Source: Lachnospiraceae bacterium (GTDB lineage Bacteria > Bacillota > Clostridia > Lachnospirales > Lachnospiraceae). Taken from it: a stretch of DNA of 64,000 nucleotides. The position numbers were made by a program, and so were the translations under genes. The stretch is taken from NCBI GenBank assembly GCA_026169045.1, contig JAPFDH010000077.1, positions 1 to 64,000 on the forward strand. Reading direction: 5' to 3'. The notes beneath the pieces were generated by a model. It searched no databases, was not told where the DNA came from, and worked only from the letters and a program-made list of their open reading frames with translations. Positions 1 through 11,123 of this stretch are shown one piece after another (positions within the stretch are counted from its first letter, which is position 1; the number at the start of each line of letters is the position of its first letter).

Positions 1-24
1 CGCCCCAAAATAGGAAACACTGAA

Positions 25-93
25 AAGAGGAGACGGTCCTGTTTTAATTTAAGGCTTTGAAAAAGCCTGAATTTTACAGGACCGTCTCCTCTT
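25..93. terminator. Long perfect stem-loop at the left edge
   Basis: An 18-bp arm (AAGAGGAGACGGTCCTGT) is repeated inverted at 76-93, and two further inner stems (TAATT and AAGGCTT) extend it, giving a nearly continuous helix. It lies downstream of the recombinase gene, which is read from the minus strand, and could also end a gene left of the window. T-tracts are short on both strands, so it may be a processing or stability structure rather than a simple intrinsic terminator. Confidence 0.55.
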
Positions 94-102
94 AAAGTAC
101 TA

Positions 103-140
103 GGGGTTGAAAATCGGATTTATCCGACATCCCCTTTTTT
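103..140 (+). terminator. Intrinsic terminator reading rightward
   Basis: GGGG...CCCC closes an inner ATCGGA/TCCGAT stem and six T residues follow on the plus strand. It would stop transcription entering from the left towards the minus-strand recombinase gene. No plus-strand gene is visible inside the window to the left. Confidence 0.55.
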
Positions 141-151
141 CGTTATACGAC

Positions 152-1228
152 TCAATTGACTGAATCATTCATTGATTCTCTTAACTTCACTTTGTTTCTG
201 ACAGATCTGCGATGACTGTCTTTAATGGCTGCATAGTGCCGTTTGGTTGTATTAACATCAGAATGTCCCAGTACATCAGCAACTAAATAAATATCCTGGG
301 TTTCTCTGTATAATGCGGTACCATATGTACTGCGTAATTTGTGGGGAGTAATATGTTTCAGTGATACGGCAGAGCAATATTTTTTGACTAAGATTTCCAC
401 GGCATCTACACTAATTCGACGACGACGATTGGAGAGAAAAAGCGCGTCTTCGTGACCGGGAAGGGCAGTAATATGGTTTCTCGTTTGCTCCAGATAGTCC
501 ATTAAAGCGTTTTCCACCTCTTCGCCAAAATATACGATCATTTCATTTCCGCCTTTTCTGGATATCCGTATTCCGTCATTTTTAAAGTCCACATCATCCA
601 TATTTAAGCCAACCAGTTCAGATACACGGATTCCTGTACCTAAAAACAGTGTAATAATAGCAATATCACGGGCTTTTTGTTTATTATAATGTGCCAGTTT
701 TAATCCGGTTAATTCCTTTCCTAAGTCATCCATATAGTCCAGAAGTTGGGCAACTTCATCGGGATCCAGCTGAATAATCGATTTTTCTTTAATTTTTGGC
801 ATGTCCACCAGGCGCACCGGATTTCTTTCTAAGAGTTCACGTTTACACAGATAATCAAAAAAACTGCGCAAACATGACATTTTTCTGGATATTCCTAAAC
901 GTGAGTTGGTCACATGACGGCTTTCAGGTCCGGAATAGGCTTTTAAATATTCAGAATATTCTTCAAAGTCACCGGCAGACAGATCGGATAAATCGGAAAT
1001 GGAAATATCAGAAATATTTTTTTCTTTTAAAGCCGGATTATTTTCTAATAAAAAACGAAAAAATATTCGCAAATCATATGCATAGGATAATCGGGATTTA
1101 TCAGAAGTGGATTGTTCCTTAGCTCGGAAAAAATCTCTGACATAAGGTGGAAGTTCTTTTAATAATTCCCGGAGACGTTGTGTATTTTCTATTTTTTCCT
1201 GTTCGCGATATGGTAAGGATTTTGGCAT
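152..1228 (-). CDS. Tyrosine recombinase, XerC/XerD family
   Basis: Site-specific DNA recombinase of the phage-integrase family, 358 aa. The N-terminal half (about residues 25-140) fits the SAM-like DNA-binding domain. The catalytic half carries the expected tetrad: Arg near 201 in GTGIRVSEL, His-x-x-Arg in HKLR, His in LGHS and Tyr in KRHY near the C-terminus. It is longer than classical XerC/D (about 300 aa) through an N-terminal extension. Start is ATG with GGAGG upstream. Its place next to the SOS pair, without phage or conjugation genes, suggests a housekeeping dimer-resolution enzyme rather than an element integrase, but no dif site was identified. Its own promoter (1261-1289) has an inverted repeat just upstream. 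Confidence 0.88.
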   Translation of the reverse strand: MPKSLPYREQEKIENTQRLRELLKELPPYVRDFFRAKEQSTSDKSRLSYAYDLRIFFRFLLENNPALKEKNISDISISDLSDLSAGDFEEYSEYLKAYSGPESRHVTNSRLGISRKMSCLRSFFDYLCKRELLERNPVRLVDMPKIKEKSIIQLDPDEVAQLLDYMDDLGKELTGLKLAHYNKQKARDIAIITLFLGTGIRVSELVGLNMDDVDFKNDGIRISRKGGNEMIVYFGEEVENALMDYLEQTRNHITALPGHEDALFLSNRRRRISVDAVEILVKKYCSAVSLKHITPHKLRSTYGTALYRETQDIYLVADVLGHSDVNTTKRHYAAIKDSHRRSVRNKVKLRESMNDSVN

Positions 1229-1260
1229 AATAAAACCTCCAAATTTATGATAATATGGAT

Positions 1261-1324
1261 ATTATAGCATAAATCGGTATTTTTGTCACCATTTATCGGA
1301 AAAAACTGTATTTGTCCGATAAAT
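1261..1324 (-). promoter_or_regulatory. Promoter of the Xer-type recombinase with inverted-repeat operator candidate
   Basis: On the minus strand a GTGACA -35 (1284-1289) and TATAAT -10 (1261-1266) are separated by 17 bp. Immediately upstream, ATTTATCGGA (1291-1300) and TCCGATAAAT (1315-1324) form a perfect inverted repeat, a plausible operator. The regulator is unknown. Confidence 0.6.
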
Positions 1325-1445
1325 AAAAATCCCTTCTATTCAGTAATATTTTATGTATCTTTGAACAAATCACTATTTGAATTATGTTTTAAAACGTTTT
1401 TTGAACATATATAGTTTCGTTTACAAAAATAAATTCCGGTATATA

Positions 1446-1488
1446 AAAAATCCTGCATTTTAGAAATATCTCTAAAATACAGGATTTT
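1446..1488 (-). terminator. Terminator of the YneA-like gene
   Basis: The arms ATCCTGCATTTTAGA and TCTAAAATACAGGAT pair with a 6-nt loop, and a T-tract follows in the minus direction (A run at 1445-1450 on the plus strand). It directly follows the right end of repeat copy A, so the YneA-like transcript would run through the repeat into this terminator. Confidence 0.8.
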
Positions 1489-1489
1489 G

Positions 1490-1585
1490 ATTTACGCGTA
1501 GACAATGAGCCGTGTACGGATGCTTGTATACGCATACGGCGACCGTCCGCGAACGTAAGAAACTCGCAAAGCGTGTTTCTTACGT
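1490..1585 (-). repeat. Dispersed two-hairpin repeat, copy A
   Basis: Full copy read on the minus strand, about 96 bp. It starts with a GAAACACGC-ttt-GCGAGTTTC hairpin, continues with a long imperfect hairpin (GCCGTATGCG pairing with CGTACACGGC and GCGGAC with GTCTACGC), and ends in ACGCGTAAAT next to a terminator. It lies 30 bp after the YneA-like stop codon. See copies B, C, D and fragments E, F. Confidence 0.85.
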
Positions 1586-1615
1586 TAGAATATCGTTTTT
1601 TATTTATAATATATT

Positions 1616-1909
1616 TTATTTATAATATACTACCGTCAAATAATTTCCAGTTTGAATGCCGTCGGTTTTCAGTCCGTTGATTTGCATAAGTTCCTTAATG
1701 TATTGGTCCATGTTTCCATATTCTTCACTGATATATTGACCGGCTATGGACCATAATGTGTCTCCATTTTGAATACAGATACTTTCATAGTATTTATGTT
1801 TTTCATTCGTTTTATCCGCATAGGCATCTGCGATCATAGTTCCGCCTTTAAAAATACAAAGCACAATTAAAATAATAAATATAATTCCAATCCATTTTTT
1901 CCTTTGCAT
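1616..1909 (-). CDS. YneA-like SOS-induced LysM protein (cell division suppressor family)
   Basis: Small protein of 97 aa with one N-terminal membrane segment (hydrophobic residues 8-24) and a C-terminal LysM domain containing NGDTLWSIAGQY, a peptidoglycan-binding fold. Size, topology and divergent orientation to lexA match Bacillus subtilis YneA, which is made in the SOS response and delays cell division. The function is inferred from this match. The start codon has a GGAGGG site upstream. Its promoter contains a LexA box in the -35/-10 spacer, so it should be repressed by LexA and released after DNA damage. Confidence 0.82.
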   Translation of the reverse strand: MQRKKWIGIIFIILIVLCIFKGGTMIADAYADKTNEKHKYYESICIQNGDTLWSIAGQYISEEYGNMDQYIKELMQINGLKTDGIQTGNYLTVVYYK

Positions 1910-1953
1910 ATGTGTATCCCTCCTGAATCAAATTCATTCGTTCTGCTATTTAG

Positions 1954-2073
1954 CAAACATCTGTTCCCAAACAAGTGTTTGCTTTTGTTTATTCAAATTA
2001 TATCTCTCGAACAAGTGTTTGTCAATACTGTTCTTTCCTATTATTCGAACAGATTTTCGGGAACTTCTGTTTG
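1954..2073. promoter_or_regulatory. Four LexA (SOS) boxes between the YneA-like gene and lexA
   Basis: Sites matching the Gram-positive LexA consensus CGAAC-N4-GTTYG lie at 1954-1967 (CAAACATCTGTTCC), 1968-1981 (CAAACAAGTGTTTG), 2008-2021 (CGAACAAGTGTTTG) and 2060-2073 (GGAACTTCTGTTTG). A weaker CGAAC half-site is at 2046-2059. The first two are directly adjacent and lie downstream of the YneA-like promoter. The third is in its spacer and the fourth overlaps the lexA -35. Confidence 0.85.
1997..2025 (-). promoter_or_regulatory. Promoter of the YneA-like gene
   Basis: Consensus TTGACA (2020-2025) and TATAAT (1997-2002) lie 17 bp apart on the minus strand. The LexA box at 2008-2021 occupies the spacer, the expected arrangement for strong repression. 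Confidence 0.85.
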
Positions 2074-2099
2074 CATTTTTTACCTGATTATGGTATACT
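2071..2099 (+). promoter_or_regulatory. lexA promoter
   Basis: TTGCAT (2071-2076) and TATACT (2094-2099) are 17 bp apart, and a TG upstream gives an extended -10. A LexA box overlaps the -35, consistent with autoregulation. Confidence 0.82.
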
Positions 2100-2158
2100 T
2101 ACAATAATTAATTGTAAGAAAATATGCCATATACATAGAATTACGAATGGAGGCTGGA

Positions 2159-2782
2159 ATGGAATACGGAAAAATCACAGCAAAACAAAGAGAAATTTTA
2201 GAATATTTGAAAAGTCAGATTATTAATAAGGGATATCCTCCTGCTGTCAGAGAAATTTGTGAAGCAGTGCATTTGAAATCCACTTCGTCTGTCCATTCGC
2301 ACTTGGAAACATTAGAAAAAAATGGTTATATTCGAAGGGATCCGACAAAACCAAGAGCTATTGAGATCATGGATGACAGTTTTAATATGGTACGAAAAGA
2401 AATCGTGAACATTCCTGTTGTTGGTCGTGTGGCTGCAGGCTCTCCTATTTTGGCAGTAGAAAATATAGAATCCTACTTCCCTGTTCCTGCGGAGCTGATT
2501 CCGGCAGGTAAAGAGACATTTATTCTTACGGTCAAAGGAGAAAGCATGATTAATGCTGGTATTCATGATAAGGATCTGTTAATTGTTCAAAAACAGGAAA
2601 CAGCACATAATGGCGATATTGTGGTGGCGATGATTGATGATTCTGCCACTGTTAAAACTTTTTATAAGGAAGATGGTTATTATCGCTTGCAGCCTGAAAA
2701 TGATACAATGGATCCCATAATTACCGATGAGGTGCAGGTACTTGGCAAGGTGATCAGCTTATTCAGACCTAAAATTGTTTAA
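2159..2782 (+). CDS. lexA: SOS repressor LexA
   Basis: Transcriptional repressor of the DNA-damage response, 207 aa. The N-terminal winged helix-turn-helix (KITAKQREILEYLK onward) binds SOS boxes. The C-terminal S24 autoprotease shows the Ala-Gly cleavage site in VAAGSP near residue 89, the catalytic Ser in KGESM and the Lys in ATVKTF. RecA filaments trigger self-cleavage. An ATG at 2147 would add four residues, but GGAGG at 2149-2153 sits 5 nt before the ATG at 2159, so the latter is chosen. The gene is divergent from the YneA-like gene, with shared LexA boxes. Confidence 0.96.
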   Translation: MEYGKITAKQREILEYLKSQIINKGYPPAVREICEAVHLKSTSSVHSHLETLEKNGYIRRDPTKPRAIEIMDDSFNMVRKEIVNIPVVGRVAAGSPILAVENIESYFPVPAELIPAGKETFILTVKGESMINAGIHDKDLLIVQKQETAHNGDIVVAMIDDSATVKTFYKEDGYYRLQPENDTMDPIITDEVQVLGKVISLFRPKIV

Positions 2783-2805
2783 TCAATCATAATAAAGAAG
2801 ATGAA

Positions 2806-2849
2806 ATCGGCAACATGTATGCGATCCTATACATGCTGCCGATTTTTTT
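2806..2849 (+). terminator. lexA terminator
   Basis: ATCGGCA...TGCCGAT stem with an inner ATGTAT/ATACAT pairing, followed by seven T residues on the plus strand. It sits between the convergent lexA and helD genes. Confidence 0.85.
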
Positions 2850-2858
2850 AAGAAAAGA

Positions 2859-5009
2859 TTATTCGGATTCTTTTTTTAATAATGTACATAAATCATCCGT
2901 ATATACTATATTTAATTCATGAAGTGCCCGTGTCACAGCCACGTAAAGCAATTTTGCATCCCGGTCAGTCTTTTCATAATGATTCTGATTGGGATTCCAA
3001 AGTAATACTGTGTCAAATTCCAATCCTTTTGTTAAATGAATAGGTAAAACTTGAATTCCTTTTCGAAATATTTCGGCATTGTCTGCTTGTGTTTCGTTTA
3101 ATTCCATCTTCCACTCTTCCAAATGGTGAGTATGTTTTCCGTCTTCTAACTGTGTAGTAATTTTTGATGCCAGTAATGTTCGAACATGGCATGTCTCTTC
3201 TTCATTCTGACATATAACTGCCATAGTTTCATATCCCTTGTTTCCTTCCTCCAATAAAATTTCGATAGCTTTTTGAGCTAATTCATCTTCGGTTTGACAA
3301 GGATAAAAATGCACCGGTTCACCGTGACGCACGATCGGATCGATCGGATACGTTTCAAATGTGGCTTGATTTAAAATATGGCTGGCATAGTGAGAAATTT
3401 CAATGGTATTTCTGTAGCTTTTGCGAAGCATATGAAAACAGTCTTTTGGATCCGAAAATACATATTTACGAAGATCTTTCCAGTCATTCATTCCTGTATC
3501 ATAGTGAATATTTTGGGAAACATCGCCCATAACCATGAATACAGTATCTGAAAGAACAGTATGCAATACATAATATATCATAATTCCAAAATCCTGTGCC
3601 TCATCGATAATAATCTGCTTAAGTGAAAGATCATCTGTTGTTTTGCTGAAGCGATGGTAAATGAAAAGCAACGCTGCCAAATCGTATTGATCCAAACGGT
3701 ATTTTTGGATATCTGCAATCCAACTATGCATGTGTTTCTTCTGCTCTTCAGAGCAAATATCATTTCCATTTTCCAACAGCCAAAATAAAAATTCAGTATA
3801 AATAGAGATCAATGGTTGTTTTTTGAATTTGTTTTTAAAGTAGTTGCCATATTTTTTTAAAATAGTCTTTTTGGTATCAGAATCTTCCCCATCTGTTATT
3901 AATCGAATTCTGGCAACCAATCGTTCATTTAGAGCCATTATTTTCTGATAGGCGGACTGCTCACGATACAGGGAAAGACATTGATCAATATTGCTTTTTC
4001 CAAAAAGAATTCGATTGCCTTCGCGTATTTCCTCTTTCGGAATGATCGCTTCTATTTTCATTTGTAAATATTCATCCATTTTTTTAATAAACGCTAAGGA
4101 GGATTTCAATGGCATACAGACACCGGATTCTTCGGATGGTTTATATTTTTTCATAGGCATTTTACCATCCAGCAAATGCAGCAAAAATTCATCCATTCGA
4201 AATTGTTTTGTATTATGAACATCCAAATCCGGTAATCCACTGGTAATATAATTCAATAAAATTTTATTGCTTCCAATAATGCAAAATTCTTCTGGTGCGT
4301 ATCGATTGGAAAAATTGTATAACAGGTATGAAATTCTATGAATTGCAACGGTTGTCTTTCCGCTTCCTGCAACTCCCTGTACAATAATATTTCTTCCTGG
4401 TTTTTCACGGATAATTGCATTTTGTTCTTTTTGTATCGTAGCTACAATTTCTCCTAAAACCACATCCTTATTTTGGGAAAGATATTTTACAAGAAGATCA
4501 TCGTTGGCAACAGTGTCACTGTCAAAAAAACCTTTTAATGTTCCGTTTTCAATATCAAATGTTCTTTTTAAATTTAGATGGATTGGTACAGCACTTCCAT
4601 CCTCTACATGGTACTCTCCGTCCCCCATGGTACATTCATAATAGATACCTGCGGCGGCAGCTCTCCAGTCTACAATCAGAATTGTTGTTTTATCTTTATT
4701 GATTCCATGTTTTCCTATATACAATGAGTAGGATTTATTTTCTTCTTTATCCAGATAATCTACCCGCCCAAAATATGGTTTCGATCGTACATTTTGATTT
4801 TTAGTCAACGTATCAGTAATGTGTTCCTGTAAACTTAGGCTTACCATTAATTCACTGTAGAGTTCCGGATTTCCCTCCATATAGGCATCATATAAGTTTT
4901 TTGTATCAGCATCAATTTTTTCTTTTTCCAATTGATAATTGGCAATATTTCTATCGATTTCCTGAATAATCGTCTTTAGTTTCATTTTTTCTAACTGCAA
5001 TTCGTCCAT
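2859..5009 (-). CDS. helD: HelD-like UvrD/Rep-family ATPase (RNA polymerase recycling factor type)
   Basis: Superfamily 1 helicase-like protein, 716 aa. It has an N-terminal coiled coil (about residues 3-45), a Walker A in GVAGSGKTT near residue 210, a DEAQD Walker B motif, and late helicase motifs (LTKGLEFDTV, VAVTRAL). Length and order match HelD, which enters RNA polymerase channels and releases stalled complexes. Distinguishing HelD from other UvrD-like helicases rests on the N-terminal coiled coil. An upstream in-frame TTG at 5201 is ignored because AAGGGAGAG lies directly before the ATG at 5009. A LexA-like box lies about 150 bp upstream (5162-5175). Confidence 0.82.
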   Translation of the reverse strand: MDELQLEKMKLKTIIQEIDRNIANYQLEKEKIDADTKNLYDAYMEGNPELYSELMVSLSLQEHITDTLTKNQNVRSKPYFGRVDYLDKEENKSYSLYIGKHGINKDKTTILIVDWRAAAAGIYYECTMGDGEYHVEDGSAVPIHLNLKRTFDIENGTLKGFFDSDTVANDDLLVKYLSQNKDVVLGEIVATIQKEQNAIIREKPGRNIIVQGVAGSGKTTVAIHRISYLLYNFSNRYAPEEFCIIGSNKILLNYITSGLPDLDVHNTKQFRMDEFLLHLLDGKMPMKKYKPSEESGVCMPLKSSLAFIKKMDEYLQMKIEAIIPKEEIREGNRILFGKSNIDQCLSLYREQSAYQKIMALNERLVARIRLITDGEDSDTKKTILKKYGNYFKNKFKKQPLISIYTEFLFWLLENGNDICSEEQKKHMHSWIADIQKYRLDQYDLAALLFIYHRFSKTTDDLSLKQIIIDEAQDFGIMIYYVLHTVLSDTVFMVMGDVSQNIHYDTGMNDWKDLRKYVFSDPKDCFHMLRKSYRNTIEISHYASHILNQATFETYPIDPIVRHGEPVHFYPCQTEDELAQKAIEILLEEGNKGYETMAVICQNEEETCHVRTLLASKITTQLEDGKHTHHLEEWKMELNETQADNAEIFRKGIQVLPIHLTKGLEFDTVLLWNPNQNHYEKTDRDAKLLYVAVTRALHELNIVYTDDLCTLLKKESE

Positions 5010-5150
5010 ATTTATCTCTCCCTTCTTTTTTATTTCTTTGAATGCGAACCTGATAACATTTACAGCGATAACTGTAACATATTTTAATAAAAATAACGGC
5101 AAGATACTAGACTTATTTTTAAATTTATGGTATGATTTATAATAGATTTT

Positions 5151-5190
5151 AGGCATAGAGTCGAACATATGTTTGGCTCTATGCCTTTTT
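5151..5190 (+). terminator. Hairpin with a LexA-box-like loop, between the ABC-F and helD genes
   Basis: AGGCATAGAG (5151-5160) pairs with CTCTATGCCT (5177-5186), followed by T residues on the plus strand. The loop contains CGAACATATGTTTG (5162-5175), which fits the LexA consensus closely. As a terminator it would work best rightward, where no gene is seen to end. On the minus strand it lies in the helD upstream region. Confidence 0.55.
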
Positions 5191-5275
5191 ATAATCACCA
5201 ATATTTGTAAATAAAATTTATGAAACGAAGAATAGAAAAAATACGTTTACGCCCCTATTTGAATATTTCTTGTTG

Positions 5276-6637
5276 CTAATATTCCATAGGGTGATCCAAA
5301 TGTTCCCGTGGAAAATCCAATTGAAAAAGAACTGTTTTTAAAAGGGTTTCATCCAATCCATGCATCTCGGCAAAGGTTCTAAGTGTACCTTTCAGAAAGG
5401 ATGTATCCTGAGAAACATAAGAAAGCCGTAAATCATTGGCCATCCAGATCGTTCCGTTCTGAGGTTTCACCTCTCCTAAAAGAAGTTTTATTAAAGTAGA
5501 CTTTCCGCATCCATTTTTCCCTTTTATGGCCACACGTTCCCCTTGATTTAATTCCATAGAAAAATCCGATAGTATGATTCTATCACCAAAAGAACATGTT
5601 ATATTTTGCACGGTTAACAATCTTTTTTTTGAGGATGGCAAAATATTTATTTTTAGTGGAAGGGCTTCTTCCACATCTTGCAGAAGCCCTTTTTTTTCTT
5701 GGACAGCTTCTTCACGACGTTTTTCAATATTTTTTGCTCGCTGCATCATGCGTGCTGCCTGTGCGCCTATAAATCCTCGGTCAGCGCTATGATTTCCGAT
5801 TTTTGATTTTTCTACTTTGTCAGCCCATCCAAGTCCTCTTTTCGCCGCTTCTTCCAATCGTCTGATATCTTTTTTTAAATTGGCATTCTTTTCCAGTTCA
5901 AATTGATCTGTTTTATCTTTATTTTCTTTCCAAGAGGAATAATTTCCTTTCTGAACCTCGATCGTTGTTCGGTTTATTGATAATACATGATCAATGCATC
6001 GATCCAAAAAGGTACGGTCATGAGAAACAAGTATAAATCCATGTTTCTGATTTAAATAATCAGCTAACTGTCTTCGCCCCTCCATATCCAAATGATTGGT
6101 AGGTTCATCAATTAAAAGAAACGTATTTTTTCTCAGAAACAGAGCCGCCAGTTTCAGTTTTGTCTGTTCACCGGGACTCAGTGTGGATACCGGTTGTTCC
6201 AAAATTTCACTGGGAAGATTTAGTTTTCCGATTTCTTTTTCGATCAATTGATTTATTTGAAATCCGTCATGGGCCATATAAAGTTCCAATATTTCACCAT
6301 AATGCATTAAGTCTTCTTCTGTTCCGGATAATAATAACTCTTCCATTTCCTTTTCCCATTTGGAAAAAGGGGCGATGGATTCCCTGACAGCGTACAGAGC
6401 CGTTTGTTTTTCATTGAACAAATAGGGAAAATACTCAAAGGATACATTGGCTTTTATTTTTCCCGAATATTCATATTTACCCAATAAGAGCTGCAAAAAA
6501 GTTGTTTTTCCTTTACCATTTCTTCCGATAAATCCTAATTTCCAATCAGTATCCAGATTGAAACTTGTATGATTAAAAATCCACTCGCAACCGGTGTTAT
6601 ATCGGAACGAAAGGTCTGTAATCTGAATTTGTGACAT
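5276..6637 (-). CDS. ABC-F ATPase, Lsa-like, C-terminally truncated
   Basis: Soluble tandem-ATPase protein of the ABC-F family, whose antibiotic-resistance members act on the ribosome and displace bound drugs. It is 453 aa. The first domain is complete: Walker A GRNGKGKT near residue 35, signature LSPGEQ, Walker B LLIDEPTNHLD. It is followed by the basic helical linker and a second Walker A (GKNGCGKST). The frame then stops at HPMEY, before the signature and Walker B of the second domain, so roughly 60 residues usual for Lsa-type proteins are missing; no continuation is visible in any frame downstream. It may be inactive or altered. The ATG at 6637 has GGAGG upstream; a longer upstream reading starts inside the leader and is rejected. 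Confidence 0.78.
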   Translation of the reverse strand: MSQIQITDLSFRYNTGCEWIFNHTSFNLDTDWKLGFIGRNGKGKTTFLQLLLGKYEYSGKIKANVSFEYFPYLFNEKQTALYAVRESIAPFSKWEKEMEELLLSGTEEDLMHYGEILELYMAHDGFQINQLIEKEIGKLNLPSEILEQPVSTLSPGEQTKLKLAALFLRKNTFLLIDEPTNHLDMEGRRQLADYLNQKHGFILVSHDRTFLDRCIDHVLSINRTTIEVQKGNYSSWKENKDKTDQFELEKNANLKKDIRRLEEAAKRGLGWADKVEKSKIGNHSADRGFIGAQAARMMQRAKNIEKRREEAVQEKKGLLQDVEEALPLKINILPSSKKRLLTVQNITCSFGDRIILSDFSMELNQGERVAIKGKNGCGKSTLIKLLLGEVKPQNGTIWMANDLRLSYVSQDTSFLKGTLRTFAEMHGLDETLLKTVLFQLDFPREHLDHPMEY

Positions 6638-6683
6638 AAAATTCCTCCCTTTTTCGAACAATTTATAATAACTTTGAAACGAT

Positions 6684-6712
6684 CGCATACGGCTCGTTGT
6701 CTGTGCGCAAAT
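6684..6712 (+). repeat. Dispersed repeat, right-end fragment E
   Basis: Only the terminal part of the repeat is present: GCATACGGCTCGTTGTCT followed by GTGCGCAAAT. The hairpin at 6719-6742 follows it, the same order as in the full copies. It lies inside the ABC-F leader. Confidence 0.7.
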
Positions 6713-6718
6713 AGAAAA

Positions 6719-6742
6719 GACTGCGGAACGCATCCCGCAGTC
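6719..6742 (-). terminator. Terminator hairpin in the ABC-F leader (proximal)
   Basis: GACTGCGG pairs with CCGCAGTC around a 8-nt loop. On the minus strand it is followed by TTTTCTATTT. It lies 82 bp before the ABC-F start codon and must be bypassed to express the gene. Confidence 0.75.
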
Positions 6743-6744
6743 TC

Positions 6745-6774
6745 TTAAATAGTGTACCAAAAATCTCTGTTCAT
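6745..6774 (-). CDS. Possible 9-residue leader peptide before the ABC-F terminator
   Basis: ATG followed by codons reading MNRDFWYTI and a stop. The stop codon abuts the base of the 6719-6742 terminator stem, so a ribosome stalled near the end of this frame would cover the stem. No good ribosome site precedes it, so translation is uncertain. Confidence 0.3.
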   Translation of the reverse strand: MNRDFWYTI

Positions 6775-6813
6775 CAGCTATGAATCATTGATTTATCTGG
6801 TTTTCCGTACACG

Positions 6814-6934
6814 AAAAAAAGAGACCAAAAGGATTTTGTTCCCAGCAAAAAAACAGAAAATGATACCCCAAAAAATTTCAAAAGAAATTTTTTGAAATAT
6901 ATAAAGAACTCTATTTCTCTTTTCATTTTCTGTC
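6814..6934 (-). terminator. Distal attenuator structure in the ABC-F leader
   Basis: On the minus strand ACAGAAAATGA (arm at 6923-6933) pairs with TCATTTTCTGT (6853-6863) and is followed by a run of T (plus-strand A run 6846-6852). This encloses an AT-rich hairpin at 6870-6893. A second small hairpin at 6823-6841 is followed by another seven T residues (6814-6820). Together they form one or two intrinsic terminators in the 5' leader. Confidence 0.6.
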
Positions 6935-6939
6935 AGTGA

Positions 6940-6954
6940 TTAGAAACAATACAT
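6940..6954 (-). CDS. Candidate four-codon leader peptide (MYCF) of the ABC-F gene
   Basis: ATG TAT TGT TTC TAA preceded by AAAAGGAGACGAAAGG, a ribosome site with good spacing. It is the first start codon with a good ribosome site downstream of the leader promoter and lies just before the distal attenuator. Very short leader ORFs are known before drug-responsive ABC-F and Erm genes, where stalling controls a terminator. The assignment here is inference. Confidence 0.5.
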   Translation of the reverse strand: MYCF

Positions 6955-7014
6955 CCTTTCGTCTCCTTTTATATTTTAAATTTGGTCTATGAAATAAAAC
7001 ACAGCATCATCCTA

Positions 7015-11123
<4,109 letters not shown>

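Noticed and set aside
152..1228. Integrase of a mobile element
   Set aside because: No phage, conjugation or excision genes and no att-like direct repeats are near; it lies beside lexA like a core gene.
1490..1585. Insertion sequence or transposase remnant
   Set aside because: The repeat is under 100 bp, has no coding frame and no terminal inverted repeats of IS type. It is better described as a palindromic intergenic element.
5010..5201. N-terminal extension of HelD from a TTG start
   Set aside because: It runs through the hairpin with the LexA-like box and lacks a ribosome site, while the ATG at 5009 has one.
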